Shown piece after piece: positions 1-7,556 of a stretch of 64,000 bases of DNA (position 1 is its first letter; each line of letters opens with the position of its first letter). Made by a program: the position numbers and the translations under genes. Location of the stretch: positions 2,542,001 to 2,606,000 of the forward strand of contig BJHW01000001.1 of assembly GCA_005405945.1 (NCBI GenBank), in the 5' to 3' direction. Below the pieces are notes generated by a model that searched no databases, was not told the origin of the DNA, and saw nothing but the letters and a program-made list of their open reading frames with translations. The stretch is from Streptomyces violaceusniger. GTDB taxonomy: Bacteria > Actinomycetota > Actinomycetes > Streptomycetales > Streptomycetaceae.

Positions 1-174
1 GGTGCGCTGTGCCTCCCGGTCGAGGGCGGCGTAGGTCAGTCGCTCGGTTTCGTGGTCACCGTCGGCGAGGAAGGCGACCGCCGCGCGATCAGGGGTCTGC
101 TCGCTCCACCAGCGCACCGCATGGACCAGAGTGGGGAACTGCGGATAGAAGGACTGAGGTTCCGGATCCGGCAC
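1..174 (-). CDS. Fatty acyl-AMP ligase-like adenylating enzyme, N-terminal part (runs off left edge)
   Basis: Only the first 58 codons lie in the window. The protein opens VPDPEPQSFYPQFPTL and then shows WWSEQTPDRAAVAFLADG and LTYAALDREA, the usual opening of fatty acyl-AMP ligases (W..E..PDR.A..FL.DG, then LTYAELDR.A). Known members activate fatty acids as acyl-adenylates and pass them to an acyl carrier protein, often to start a lipopeptide or polyketide. The GTG start at 174 is preceded by GGAGAG at a good distance. The AMP-binding motifs are outside the window, so another enzyme of the adenylate-forming superfamily is possible; the FAAL reading rests on the N-terminal pattern alone. Confidence 0.72.
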   Translation of the reverse strand, partial: MPDPEPQSFYPQFPTLVHAVRWWSEQTPDRAAVAFLADGDHETERLTYAALDREAQRT

Positions 175-540
175 GGCTCGCTCTCTCCTGCGCTGTCGGC
201 ACGAACGTCAAACGGTCCGAGGTCACCGTCGAGTCCGGCGTCACCGACGTGCAGACCGCCGATCCATGCGACCACCCCGGCGCCCCCGCGGTCGGACGCT
301 ATCGAGAGGGAAACCAGGACAGCACCCCCTACCGCCGCGCGGACACCACAGGCCTCGGCCAGCGGACACCGCAAGATCCCCGGTGACCTTTGCGAGGGGG
401 TTGGCAAGGGCCGTCGTCTGCAGCTACGTTCGAGGGCTCGGGCCGCTCGGGGTGAACGGTTGAGCGCGGGCTGACGTTCGTCACCAGGTGGAGCTGGGTG
501 ACGGCGCGGCGAACCGAGGTCGCCGTACCTCGCGCACACC
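175..540. other. Intergenic region, no gene recognised
   Basis: This stretch separates the leftward acyl-AMP ligase gene from the small rightward gene at 541. Open frames exist on both strands but have the arginine-rich composition of GC-driven chance frames, and I recognise no family. It should hold promoters for both flanking genes, but I see no convincing -35/-10 pair. Confidence 0.4.
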
Positions 541-708
541 ATGCCGCCCTGGAATCTCGACAAGCCCGACGATCTCGACCCGCTGTGGGCCCACACCGTC
601 ACCCAGTGGGCCATCGACCTCGGTGCACGCCTGGCGATCGGACTGATCTGCGGCTTCGCGGTGGCCCGCCTGCTGCGCCGGCACGAGCCCGAGATCATGC
701 GGGACTAG
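541..708 (+). CDS. Small single-pass membrane protein (55 aa), unknown function
   Basis: The ATG at 541 opens a 55-codon frame. A polar N-terminus (PWNLDKPDDLDPLWAHTV) is followed by one hydrophobic stretch (LAIGLICGFAVARLL, about residues 30-45) and a short charged tail ending RRHEPEIMRD. The arrangement fits a small integral membrane protein with a short cytoplasmic tail. The upstream reading frame is closed by a TGA at 499, so this is not the tail of a longer protein. The ribosome binding site is weak. I do not recognise the family. It is divergent from the acyl-AMP ligase gene and convergent with the MFS gene, from which a strong hairpin separates it. Confidence 0.5.
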   Translation: MPPWNLDKPDDLDPLWAHTVTQWAIDLGARLAIGLICGFAVARLLRRHEPEIMRD

Positions 709-776
709 CCCGCGCGTTTCACGAACTTCGGCGGCCGGCCGCCACGGGTGCCGAGTTTGTCGGCCGGTCCGGGCGC

Positions 777-834
777 CTAGGGTCCTTCTGGCGGATCTCC
801 GCGACGCCGCGGAGATCCGTCAGAAGGACCCTAG
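777..834. terminator. Long perfect hairpin, bidirectional terminator
   Basis: Positions 777-803 and 808-834 form a 27-bp stem with a single G-U pair and a 4-nt loop (ACGC). It lies between the ends of two convergent genes and includes the TAG stop codon of the MFS gene (831-833). It should stop transcription from both sides. Confidence 0.85.
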
Positions 835-2132
835 CCCTCGACGCGCTTCAGGCCGCGCACGGCCGGGATCGCCAGCAGCAGGGCGCAGGCGACGAGTGCC
901 GTCGTCGCGGACACGCACAGCAGCGGCACCGTCCCCGCGACGAGCGCGAGCGGTCCCGCCAGCGCCTGCCCGACCGGCTTCATCACCAGCGAGCCGGCCG
1001 CGTCGTACGCGTGCACCCTGCCGAGGACGTCCTGCGGGATGTGCGTCTGCACGCTCGTGTGGAACATGACGATCCAGAACGCCATGCCCACACCGCTCAC
1101 CCCGTAGCACCCGGCGATGAGCGGCGCGGGAAGGCCGAGAGCGACCCCCAACGGCATGAGCGCCCAAACGATCATGGAGAGGGCACCGGCCCGGAGCGGA
1201 TACCGCGGGCGGAACCTGATCGCGACGATCCCGCCCAGCACACTTCCCGCCCCGAGGGACGACATGACCAAGCCGAACGTCGATGCTCCGTAGTCGGTGA
1301 CGAGGGTGCTGTTGCCGAGGGTCATGGTGGGGCCGGCACCGGCCAGCTGCCAGAGCATGAAGACGACGATGACGCTCCACAGCCAGGTCCTGGCCCGGAA
1401 CTCCCGCCATCCCTCGACGAGATCGGCCCGGAACGACGATTCGCCGTCCCGCGCGACCGGGCCCATCGGGACCGAGCGGAGCAGGAGCAGGCAGGCGCCG
1501 CTGACCCCATAGGTCAAGGCGTCGAGGGCGACCACCGTTGCCGGTGAGGAGACCGCCAGCAGCAGGCCGGCCAGCGACGGGCCGATCACGGCGGTGACGG
1601 ACTCCGAGATGCGGAGCGTGGCGTTGGCCTTCTGTACGTCCTGGGCTATGCGCGGGGTGATGCTGGCGACTCCCGGCTGGAAGATCGCGCTGCCCGCCCC
1701 GATCAGGGCCAGCAGCACCAGGATCTGCCACAGCTGCGGCGTACCCAGCAGGAACAGCAGCGCGAGCACCGCCTGAGAGCACAGCCGAGCCATGTCCGAG
1801 ACGACCATCAGCCGCCGGGCGCCCAAGCGGTCGGACAGCACCCCGCCAAAGATGATCAGCGCTGCGAACGGCGCTACGAGCGCGGCGAGCGCATAGCCCA
1901 CCCCACTCGCCCCGTATCCCGCCCGGATCACGGCGGCCGTGATCGCCACGGGGAGCATCGCGTCGCCCAGCAGAGAGGTGGTGCGGGCGGTGAAGAACAG
2001 CCGGAAGGCCGCCGTCCACAGCGACGGGCCGGATGGGGTCTCCTTGACTTGCGGGTCATGAGCCACGTCCGAGCCAGCCACCGCACACCGCCCCCTGTAT
2101 GCCGTTGATCCCGACCAAGGCGACAGTGTCAT
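831..2132 (-). CDS. MFS transporter (MFS_3, EntS-like efflux type)
   Basis: A 433-residue integral membrane protein with about twelve hydrophobic segments, the usual MFS size. After a polar leader the core starts near LWTAAFRLFFTARTTSLLGD. The loop between TM2 and TM3 shows GGVLSDRLGARRLMV, the MFS loop signature, and ISESVTAVIGPSLAGLLL is typical of the MFS_3 subgroup, whose members export siderophores and macrolide-like compounds by proton antiport. The ATG at 2132 has GAGGGA upstream; a GTG at 2066 (VAHDPQV) is an alternative and would remove the odd polar leader. The substrate cannot be read from the sequence. No regulator is adjacent. Confidence 0.85.
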   Translation of the reverse strand: MTLSPWSGSTAYRGRCAVAGSDVAHDPQVKETPSGPSLWTAAFRLFFTARTTSLLGDAMLPVAITAAVIRAGYGASGVGYALAALVAPFAALIIFGGVLSDRLGARRLMVVSDMARLCSQAVLALLFLLGTPQLWQILVLLALIGAGSAIFQPGVASITPRIAQDVQKANATLRISESVTAVIGPSLAGLLLAVSSPATVVALDALTYGVSGACLLLLRSVPMGPVARDGESSFRADLVEGWREFRARTWLWSVIVVFMLWQLAGAGPTMTLGNSTLVTDYGASTFGLVMSSLGAGSVLGGIVAIRFRPRYPLRAGALSMIVWALMPLGVALGLPAPLIAGCYGVSGVGMAFWIVMFHTSVQTHIPQDVLGRVHAYDAAGSLVMKPVGQALAGPLALVAGTVPLLCVSATTALVACALLLAIPAVRGLKRVEG

Positions 2133-2349
2133 GTCCCGGCCGTCCCTCAGTCAACGGAATATGTGCGACGAGCCGAGAGCTTGCCGCTCAGTCGCAGCGG
2201 CCGCACGGGTATCCACGCCGCACAGCGGACTGAGACGTGGCCAACCCCGGCACGGGCGCCCACCGGCCGCGGTGTGTGCGGTGCGGCGGCGGACCGTACG
2301 GCGACTGCCAGGCAGGCCGCTCGGTACGACCCGAGCGGCCCACGCCGCG

Positions 2350-2556
2350 GCGGGGTACGACCGGGTCCTGAAGCGGTTCGGCCACCAGACCGGGGTCGTT
2401 GTCGTGCAGCAGGTTCAGGAGCTCGGGTGGTACGGAACGCACGTTCATCGTGACGCGGAATGCGCCGTTCACCCGGAAGCGCCCGGAGGCGCACCTGTGG
2501 CAACGGCGGAGAACGATCGGCAGGCAGGTGGGCACGACCACCCAGTTCTTGGACAC
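2350..2556 (-). pseudogene. DUF1062 family remnant with internal deletion
   Basis: The frame starts MSKNWVVVPTCLPIVLRRC with C..C (RRCHRC) and FRVNGAFRV, the N-terminal pattern of DUF1062 proteins. It then jumps straight into MNVRSVPPELLNLLHDNDPG, which in intact members lies some 30-40 residues further on. Homology stops after about residue 69 and the rest of the frame to 2188 is arginine-rich and unlike the family. Intact members are near 190 residues. The gene has therefore lost an internal block and its C-terminal half. Function of the family is unknown. Confidence 0.6.
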
Positions 2557-2843
2557 AGAGTTACACCGTTTCCAGTGAGAGGACCGCAGCGAAAAGGAGC
2601 ACGGCGCACAGGTGCGACGCGCGACGGATCAGCGCTTGGGGGTCTCACTTGGTGTACATCGGCACGTCCTTGACAGGATGACGGTGGGCGGGAGCACGGT
2701 AGCGGCATACGGGAGCGCGGCTCCACTGATTTTCGACCGCCGCGGCGGCATCCTCATCGGCGGCCCATGTAGGGGGCTCGCTGAAGACCGTGGCGTAGAG
2801 GCGTCCCCTGCGGTCAGGCAGGCCGGCGTCGCTGCCGCCCGAC
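2557..2843. other. Intergenic region, no gene recognised
   Basis: No frame here resembles a known protein. The region lies upstream of the DUF1062 remnant and downstream of the leftward gene at 2844-3836. Confidence 0.35.
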
Positions 2844-3836
2844 TCAGGTGTCGAGGAGTTCCGGCACGAAGATGTCCTCGCAGGTCAGCCGGTGCTTCGA
2901 CAGGCCCTGCTCGTGGTGGTAGCGCAAGAAGGTGTCGATGGCCCTGCGGTTCGCGCCGATCCCGTAGGGCCACCAGTCGTCGCCGAGCAGCCTACGGTTC
3001 TTCTCGAACAGCGCGCTGAACCACGGCGTGACGACGCTCATGTGCTGCTTCGCGGCGTCGACGAGGTACTTCCGCTCGGCGAGCTCCTTGGCTTCCGTGA
3101 AGGCGTCGTAGACGGCCCGTGCGAGGCCCCGCCGCTGTGCCAGTTCCCTGCGGATCGCGACGATGTGCATCGGGGGGAAGATCCCGGTGCGGCGGTAGTA
3201 GTCGCGCTCGACGGCCTCGTAGTCGGGGAACAGTCGGGCGACCTTCGGCGAGCCGTCCAGCACCGCCTGCGGCACATCGATGGAGATCAGTGCGTCGATC
3301 TCGCCGGATTCGAGCATGGCGCCCAGGGTCCGGCCGTCCTCGGCGTGGCGCACGTCGACGCCGTCCGGGACGGGCTGCGGGATCCAGTCGCAGGCGGGGA
3401 TGGGGTGGTTGGTGCCACCGATGACCCAGCGGCACTGGTCGAGGGTCACGCCGTACTCGTCGGCCAGGATGCCCTTCGGCCAGATCCCGGCGTCGTGGCC
3501 GTAGAGCGTGAACTCGCCGACGGTCCTGCCGACGAGGTCCCGCGGCTCCTCGATCCCGCTGGCGGTGTTCACGAAGATCGCCGAGTGGCGGAAGTTGCGG
3601 TTCGGCAGGATCGGCAGCGCCAGGAACGGCGCATCGTCGAGGTCGAAGGTGCGCAGGAAGTAGGTGAGACCGAGCTCGGCAAGGTCGTAGTGCCCCTCGA
3701 TGGCGCGACGGAAGATGTCCGATACGAGGGGTGCCGTCTCGAACACCGCGTCCACCCCGTCGACCGCGACCCGGCCGTCGAACAGTGCCTCGGTGTGCTC
3801 GTAGGCGTATACGCCGATGCTCAGCTTCGTGCTCAT
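2844..3836 (-). CDS. 4,5-dihydroxyphthalate decarboxylase-like / substrate-binding-fold protein
   Basis: A 330-residue protein beginning MSTKLSIGVYAYEHTEAL. It shows AIEGHYDLAELGLTYFLR, FVNTASGIEEPRDLVGRTVG and a C-terminal WWPYGIGANRRAIDTFL stretch, the pattern of proteins annotated as 4,5-dihydroxyphthalate decarboxylase. These have the periplasmic-binding-protein fold but no signal peptide, as here. Family members act in aromatic acid degradation; the actual substrate here is not evident. The ATG at 3836 is chosen over an in-frame start at 3935 because GGAAGAG precedes it and the family begins here. The gene is divergent from a TetR regulator and shares a promoter region with two copies of one inverted repeat, so it is probably repressed by that regulator. 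Confidence 0.7.
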   Translation of the reverse strand: MSTKLSIGVYAYEHTEALFDGRVAVDGVDAVFETAPLVSDIFRRAIEGHYDLAELGLTYFLRTFDLDDAPFLALPILPNRNFRHSAIFVNTASGIEEPRDLVGRTVGEFTLYGHDAGIWPKGILADEYGVTLDQCRWVIGGTNHPIPACDWIPQPVPDGVDVRHAEDGRTLGAMLESGEIDALISIDVPQAVLDGSPKVARLFPDYEAVERDYYRRTGIFPPMHIVAIRRELAQRRGLARAVYDAFTEAKELAERKYLVDAAKQHMSVVTPWFSALFEKNRRLLGDDWWPYGIGANRRAIDTFLRYHHEQGLSKHRLTCEDIFVPELLDT

Positions 3837-3886
3837 CAGTGGATCTCTTCCCTGGGAGTTCGTGGGGAGCCTGCTTCCCGCTTCCG

Positions 3887-3951
3887 TAAATGACCATTCA
3901 CTTTTATGGTGGTCCCGGAGCGGCCGAGCCGTCAAGATGAATGGTCATTCA
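3887..3951. promoter_or_regulatory. Divergent promoter region with two TetR-type operator copies
   Basis: Two 14-nt sites sit between the divergent genes. The one at 3938-3951 reads TGAATGGTCATTCA, a palindrome with a 2-nt centre. The one at 3887-3900 reads TAAATGACCATTCA, its reverse complement with one mismatch. Start-to-start spacing is 51 nt. Position and symmetry fit operators of the TetR protein encoded at 3972. Confidence 0.75.
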
Positions 3952-3971
3952 CGATGAAAGGGGTGGTCGCC

Positions 3972-4589
3972 ATGCCGCGCATCACAGCCGAGCGCCGCGA
4001 GGCCAAGCGCGCCGAGATCGTCGCGGCGGCCCGCCGCTGCTTCTCCCGCGACGGGTTCCACCAGAGCTCGATGCCGGACATCGCCGCGGAGGCGGGCGTC
4101 TCGGCCGGCGCGCCCTACCGCTACTTCGCGAGCAAGGAGGAGATCGTCCTCGCCATCGCGGGCGACGCGTTCCGGCTGATCTTCGAACCGGTTGAGCGGC
4201 TGGCCGACAGCACCGACGCCCCGTCCGTCGCGGAACTGGTGGCCGCCGCGCTCGACACGATCAGCGGCGAGACGGTGCGGGACGCGGCGGGGCACCCGGT
4301 CGCGGTCGACGAGCTGCTGCGCTGCGTCGTGCAGACGTGGTCGGAGGTGCTGCGCAACGACGAAGTGCGGGGCCCGGCCGCGGAGGGCTTCGAGAAGGTC
4401 CGGGCCAGTATCGCCGACGCGCTGCGCCGCGGCCGGGCCGCGGGCTCGGTGCCCGCCGCCGTGGACCCGGACCGCGGAGCCCGCGCGGTGATGGGGCTGC
4501 TGCACGGATTCCTGCTCCAGCGCGTGGCCTTCGGACTCGCGGACACGGCGGGCTTGGCAGACGACCTGCGTGCCGGGCTGATCTTGTGA
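3972..4589 (+). CDS. TetR/AcrR family transcriptional regulator
   Basis: A 205-residue regulator. The N-terminal DNA-binding domain is clear: EIVAAARRCFSRDGFHQSSM, then PDIAAEAGVSAGAPYRYF and ASKEEIVLAI (about residues 12-60), the classic TetR helix-turn-helix. The rest is a helical ligand-binding and dimerisation domain. The start MPRITAERREAKR at 3972 follows AAAGGGG at a suitable distance; in-frame starts at 3954 and 3906 are less likely because they would place the gene over its own operator. It likely represses itself and the divergent decarboxylase-like gene through the two palindromes. The inducer is unknown. Confidence 0.88.
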   Translation: MPRITAERREAKRAEIVAAARRCFSRDGFHQSSMPDIAAEAGVSAGAPYRYFASKEEIVLAIAGDAFRLIFEPVERLADSTDAPSVAELVAAALDTISGETVRDAAGHPVAVDELLRCVVQTWSEVLRNDEVRGPAAEGFEKVRASIADALRRGRAAGSVPAAVDPDRGARAVMGLLHGFLLQRVAFGLADTAGLADDLRAGLIL

Positions 4590-4927
4590 TGGGCGATGAG
4601 CGCGCCAAGCCGACGCGAAGGACGGCGAAGAGTTCATCGTCACGCAGCGAGCGGCAGCGACGCCGGCCGCCACGGCATTGATCTCCACCGCCGGGATTGA
4701 CGAACTACCGGTAGGATGACAAGGAGAGGCTGACCCTGATGCGATGGGCCAAGTCGATGGCCCGGATGGCGAGTTCGGGGCCGCATCGGCTGACCGTTCC
4801 CGCGGAGTCGTACCGGCCGGGAGCGGGTGTCCGCGGGGGCGGAGACGGTCGCTGGAGGGTGGGTCGGACACGACGGGGGCTCGCGTTGGATCGCCTGGCC
4901 GAAGCGGACACCGGACGCGGTGGGCGT
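4590..4927 (+). other. Leader before PAP2 gene with strong unused-looking RBS
   Basis: No clear gene. AAGGAGAGG at about 4720-4728 stands just ahead of an ATG at 4739 that is in frame with the PAP2 gene and would add 63 residues. Those residues (MRWAKSMARMASSGPH onward) do not resemble a PAP2 N-terminus, so I favour the GTG at 4928, but the strong ribosome binding site leaves the longer form possible. Confidence 0.35.
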
Positions 4928-5613
4928 GTGACCGGCCGGCCGGCGCCCGCGGTGCTGCCCCGGTCGCTGTGCGGGTGGCTCGGGCCGATCGCGGCCCTCG
5001 CCGCGCTGGTGGTCGGCGTGCTCGGGGTCCTGTACGCCGGTCATGGCGAGCCCGGCAGGGTGGACCGGTGGATCGTCCAGCCGACGGCGGACAGTGTGGG
5101 GCCGCCCTGGAGGCGCGTCGCCCTGGCCCTGGACTTCTTGGGGAACCCGCCGGAGCGGCCACGCTGATCGTGGCCGCTGTGACGGGCTGCCTGCTGCTTC
5201 GGCGTCCTCGCGCGGCGGTGCTCGTCGTCGCCGGCGCCACCATGACCGTCGGGGCGGCGACGCTGCTCAAGCATCTGGTGGGACGCACCATCCACGGCGA
5301 CGGCAACCTGTCCTATCCGAGCGGGCACACCGCCTTCTTCACCGCACTCGCCCTCATCGTGGCGCTGCTCGCGACCGGCCGGTTCGGCCTCGGCAGGACG
5401 GCCGGCACGTCACTCGTGCTCGCCGCGGCGCTCGTGGCGGGCGGCGCGATGGGATGGGCACAGGTCGCCCTGGGCGCGCACTATTCGACCGATGTCCTCG
5501 GCGGCTGGTGCACCGCGCTGGCGGTGATTCCGGCGACCGCGTGGCTGGTCGATCGGGTGGCCGACCGGCTGGTCGATCGGATGGCCGACGCCCGTCGGCG
5601 CGACCGTCGCTGA
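4928..5613 (+). CDS. PAP2 family phosphatase, frameshifted
   Basis: Two frames together give a complete type-2 phosphatidic acid phosphatase. Frame one covers VTGRPAPAVLPRSLCGWLG to LALDFLGNP; frame two continues GAATLIVAAVTG to the end. The active-site motifs are present: KHLVGR (K......R part), SYPSGHTAF (PSGH) and GAHYSTDVLGGW (SR-H..D type). Several membrane segments are visible. The break is near 5150, where one G appears to be missing in AACCCGCCGG; restoring it gives FLGNPAGAATL. The family dephosphorylates lipid phosphates such as phosphatidate or undecaprenyl pyrophosphate. GTG at 4928 is the chosen start, ATG at 4739 an alternative. The end is convergent with the polysaccharide operon, separated by 25 nt of repeated ACGTCAC-like sequence. 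Confidence 0.72.
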
Positions 5614-5638
5614 CGTCACGTCACATCACGTCGTCACG

Positions 5639-6982
5639 TCACGCCAAGCGGCGGAATACGGGCTTCACCGGTCGTCCGCCCAGCCAGGGGGTGGGGTCAG
5701 CGGCCTCCAGCGCCTTCCGGTACACCCCACATGCCTGGGCCACCACGGCCACGGTGTGATCGATGTCGGCGTCGCTGAGCGCGCTGCTCACCACGAACGA
5801 CGGGGCCAGCACCCCGCCCGCGAGGAGTCGGCGCAGGAACAGGGTGCGGTACTCCTGCGACGGCTGCCCGTTCTCGTCGAGGGTGGCGAACACCAGGTTG
5901 CTGGCCCGGCCCCGGACGACGATGTGATCGCTCACGCCCATGCTCGCCGCCGCCTCGCGGACACCGGCGGCCAACTTCTCGCCGAGGGCGTGCAGCCGCG
6001 CGGTGACGCCCTCTTCGGCGTAGATGGTCTGCACGGCCATCGCGGCGGCCAGCGAATGCGTTTCCGCACCGTGCGTGGTGGACAGCAGGAACACCCGGTC
6101 GCCGGAGTGGCGCAAGCCCGCCAGCTTCATCAGATCGCGGCGCCCGGCCAGCGCGGAGACGGCGAATCCGTTGCCCAGCGCCTTGCCGAACGTGGAGAGG
6201 TCGGGGACGACGCCGTACAGGCCCTGAGCGCCCGCCTCGGACCAGCGGAAGCCGGTGATCATCTCATCGAAGACCAGTACGCAGCCGTGCCGGTCGGCCA
6301 GCTCGCGCAGGCCGACGAGGTAGCCGGGCGGAGGCTCGGTGTGGGTGGCGGGTTCGAGGATCAGGCAGGCGACCTCGTCCTGGTACCGGGCGAGCAGTTC
6401 CTCCGTGGCGGCCAGGTCCCCGTAAGGGAACGCCACGGTGAGCTCGGTGGTCGCCGCCGGAACACCGGCGGACATCGGCGTGGTGCCGATGAACCAGTCG
6501 TCGATGGAGAAGAACGGATGGTCGGCGCAGATGGCCACCCGCGGGCGCCCGGTGGCGGCGCGGGCGAGGCGCACCGCGGCGGTGGTGGTGTCGGAGCCGT
6601 TCTTCGCGAACTTCACCATCTCGGCGGTCGGCACCGTGGCCAGGAAGCGTTCCGCGGCTTCGACCTCCACGATGGACGGCCGGACGAAGTTGCCGCCGCG
6701 GTCGAGTTCCCGCCGCACCGCCTCGAGCACGCGTGGGTGGGCGTGACCGAGGCTGACCGACCGCAGGCCGGACCCGTACTCGACGTAGCGGTTGCCGTCG
6801 ATGTCCCACACATGGGCACCGCGGCCGTGGCTGATGACCGGGGCCAGGTTCTCGGGGTACTGGTCGTCGCCCTTGGCGTAGGTGTGCGCGCCTCCGGGGA
6901 TCATGGCGTGCAGCCGCTCGTTCGCCAGCCGCGACCGGGGCAGGCGGAACTCCGCGGTTCCTTCGGTGGATCCGGTGTCCAA
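5639..6982 (-). CDS. Class III aminotransferase (glutamate-1-semialdehyde aminomutase-like)
   Basis: A 447-residue PLP enzyme of fold type I. VLVFDEMITGFRWSEAG carries the Asp that binds the pyridine nitrogen (D239) and DLSTFGKALGNG the Schiff-base Lys (K267). KFAKNGSDTTTAAVRLAR resembles glutamate-1-semialdehyde aminomutases, but the protein lies in a polysaccharide operon and far from tetrapyrrole genes. It more likely aminates a keto-sugar or a small acid used to decorate the glycan. The start is TTG at 6982, with GGAAGG 11 nt upstream and no in-frame ATG near. It is the last gene of the operon, 7 nt after the epimerase gene. Confidence 0.85.
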   Translation of the reverse strand: MDTGSTEGTAEFRLPRSRLANERLHAMIPGGAHTYAKGDDQYPENLAPVISHGRGAHVWDIDGNRYVEYGSGLRSVSLGHAHPRVLEAVRRELDRGGNFVRPSIVEVEAAERFLATVPTAEMVKFAKNGSDTTTAAVRLARAATGRPRVAICADHPFFSIDDWFIGTTPMSAGVPAATTELTVAFPYGDLAATEELLARYQDEVACLILEPATHTEPPPGYLVGLRELADRHGCVLVFDEMITGFRWSEAGAQGLYGVVPDLSTFGKALGNGFAVSALAGRRDLMKLAGLRHSGDRVFLLSTTHGAETHSLAAAMAVQTIYAEEGVTARLHALGEKLAAGVREAAASMGVSDHIVVRGRASNLVFATLDENGQPSQEYRTLFLRRLLAGGVLAPSFVVSSALSDADIDHTVAVVAQACGVYRKALEAADPTPWLGGRPVKPVFRRLA

Positions 6983-6989
6983 GCCGACT

Positions 6990-7556
6990 TCACCCTTCCT
7001 TGTGCTTCAGCACCTCGTGCTTCAGGACCTCGGCGAGGCTCGGCGCCTCCCGGTCCCGCTGGGACATCGATGTGACCGGCAGTGGCCAGGGAATGGCGAG
7101 TTCCGGGTCGTCGAAGGCGATCGTCACGTCCTCGGACGGATCGTGCGGACGGTCGATCCGGTACGAGGTGTCGGCGGTTTCGGTCAGCGCCTGGAAGCCG
7201 TGCGCGCACCCCGCCGGGATGTACAGGGTCGCCTGCGTCTCTCCGGACAGTTCGAAGGAGGCCCGGCCCAGGTAGGTCGGCGCGTCCGGGCGCAGGTCCA
7301 CGACGACGTCGAAGACCCTCCCGTACGAGCACCGCACCAGCTTGGCCTCGCCGGCGCCGGAGCGCAGGTGCAGGCCGCGCAGCACGCCCCGGACCGAGCG
7401 GGACACGCTGTCCTGGACGAAGGCATGCGGGTCGAGGCCCACCGAGCGGACCACGTCGGCGTCGAAGGTGCGGCAGAAGAAGCCGCGCTCGTCGGCGTAC
7501 GGCGTCGGCTCGAACAGGTACGCGCCGGCGATCTCCGGGACTTCGGTCGCTTTCAC
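6990..7556 (-). CDS. dTDP-4-dehydrorhamnose 3,5-epimerase-like (RmlC family)
   Basis: A 188-residue cupin-fold protein of normal RmlC length. Family landmarks are FEPTPYADERGFF, SVRGVLRGLHLR (the catalytic His), TLYIPAGCAHGFQ and IAFDDPELAIPWPL. RmlC enzymes epimerise C3 and/or C5 of dTDP-4-keto-6-deoxyhexoses. No dTDP-glucose synthase or 4,6-dehydratase with clear RmlA/RmlB features is in the window, so the substrate may be made by other genes of this operon or elsewhere. GTG start at 7556 with GGAGGC upstream; its GTGA overlaps the stop of the preceding gene. Confidence 0.85.
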   Translation of the reverse strand: MKATEVPEIAGAYLFEPTPYADERGFFCRTFDADVVRSVGLDPHAFVQDSVSRSVRGVLRGLHLRSGAGEAKLVRCSYGRVFDVVVDLRPDAPTYLGRASFELSGETQATLYIPAGCAHGFQALTETADTSYRIDRPHDPSEDVTIAFDDPELAIPWPLPVTSMSQRDREAPSLAEVLKHEVLKHKEG

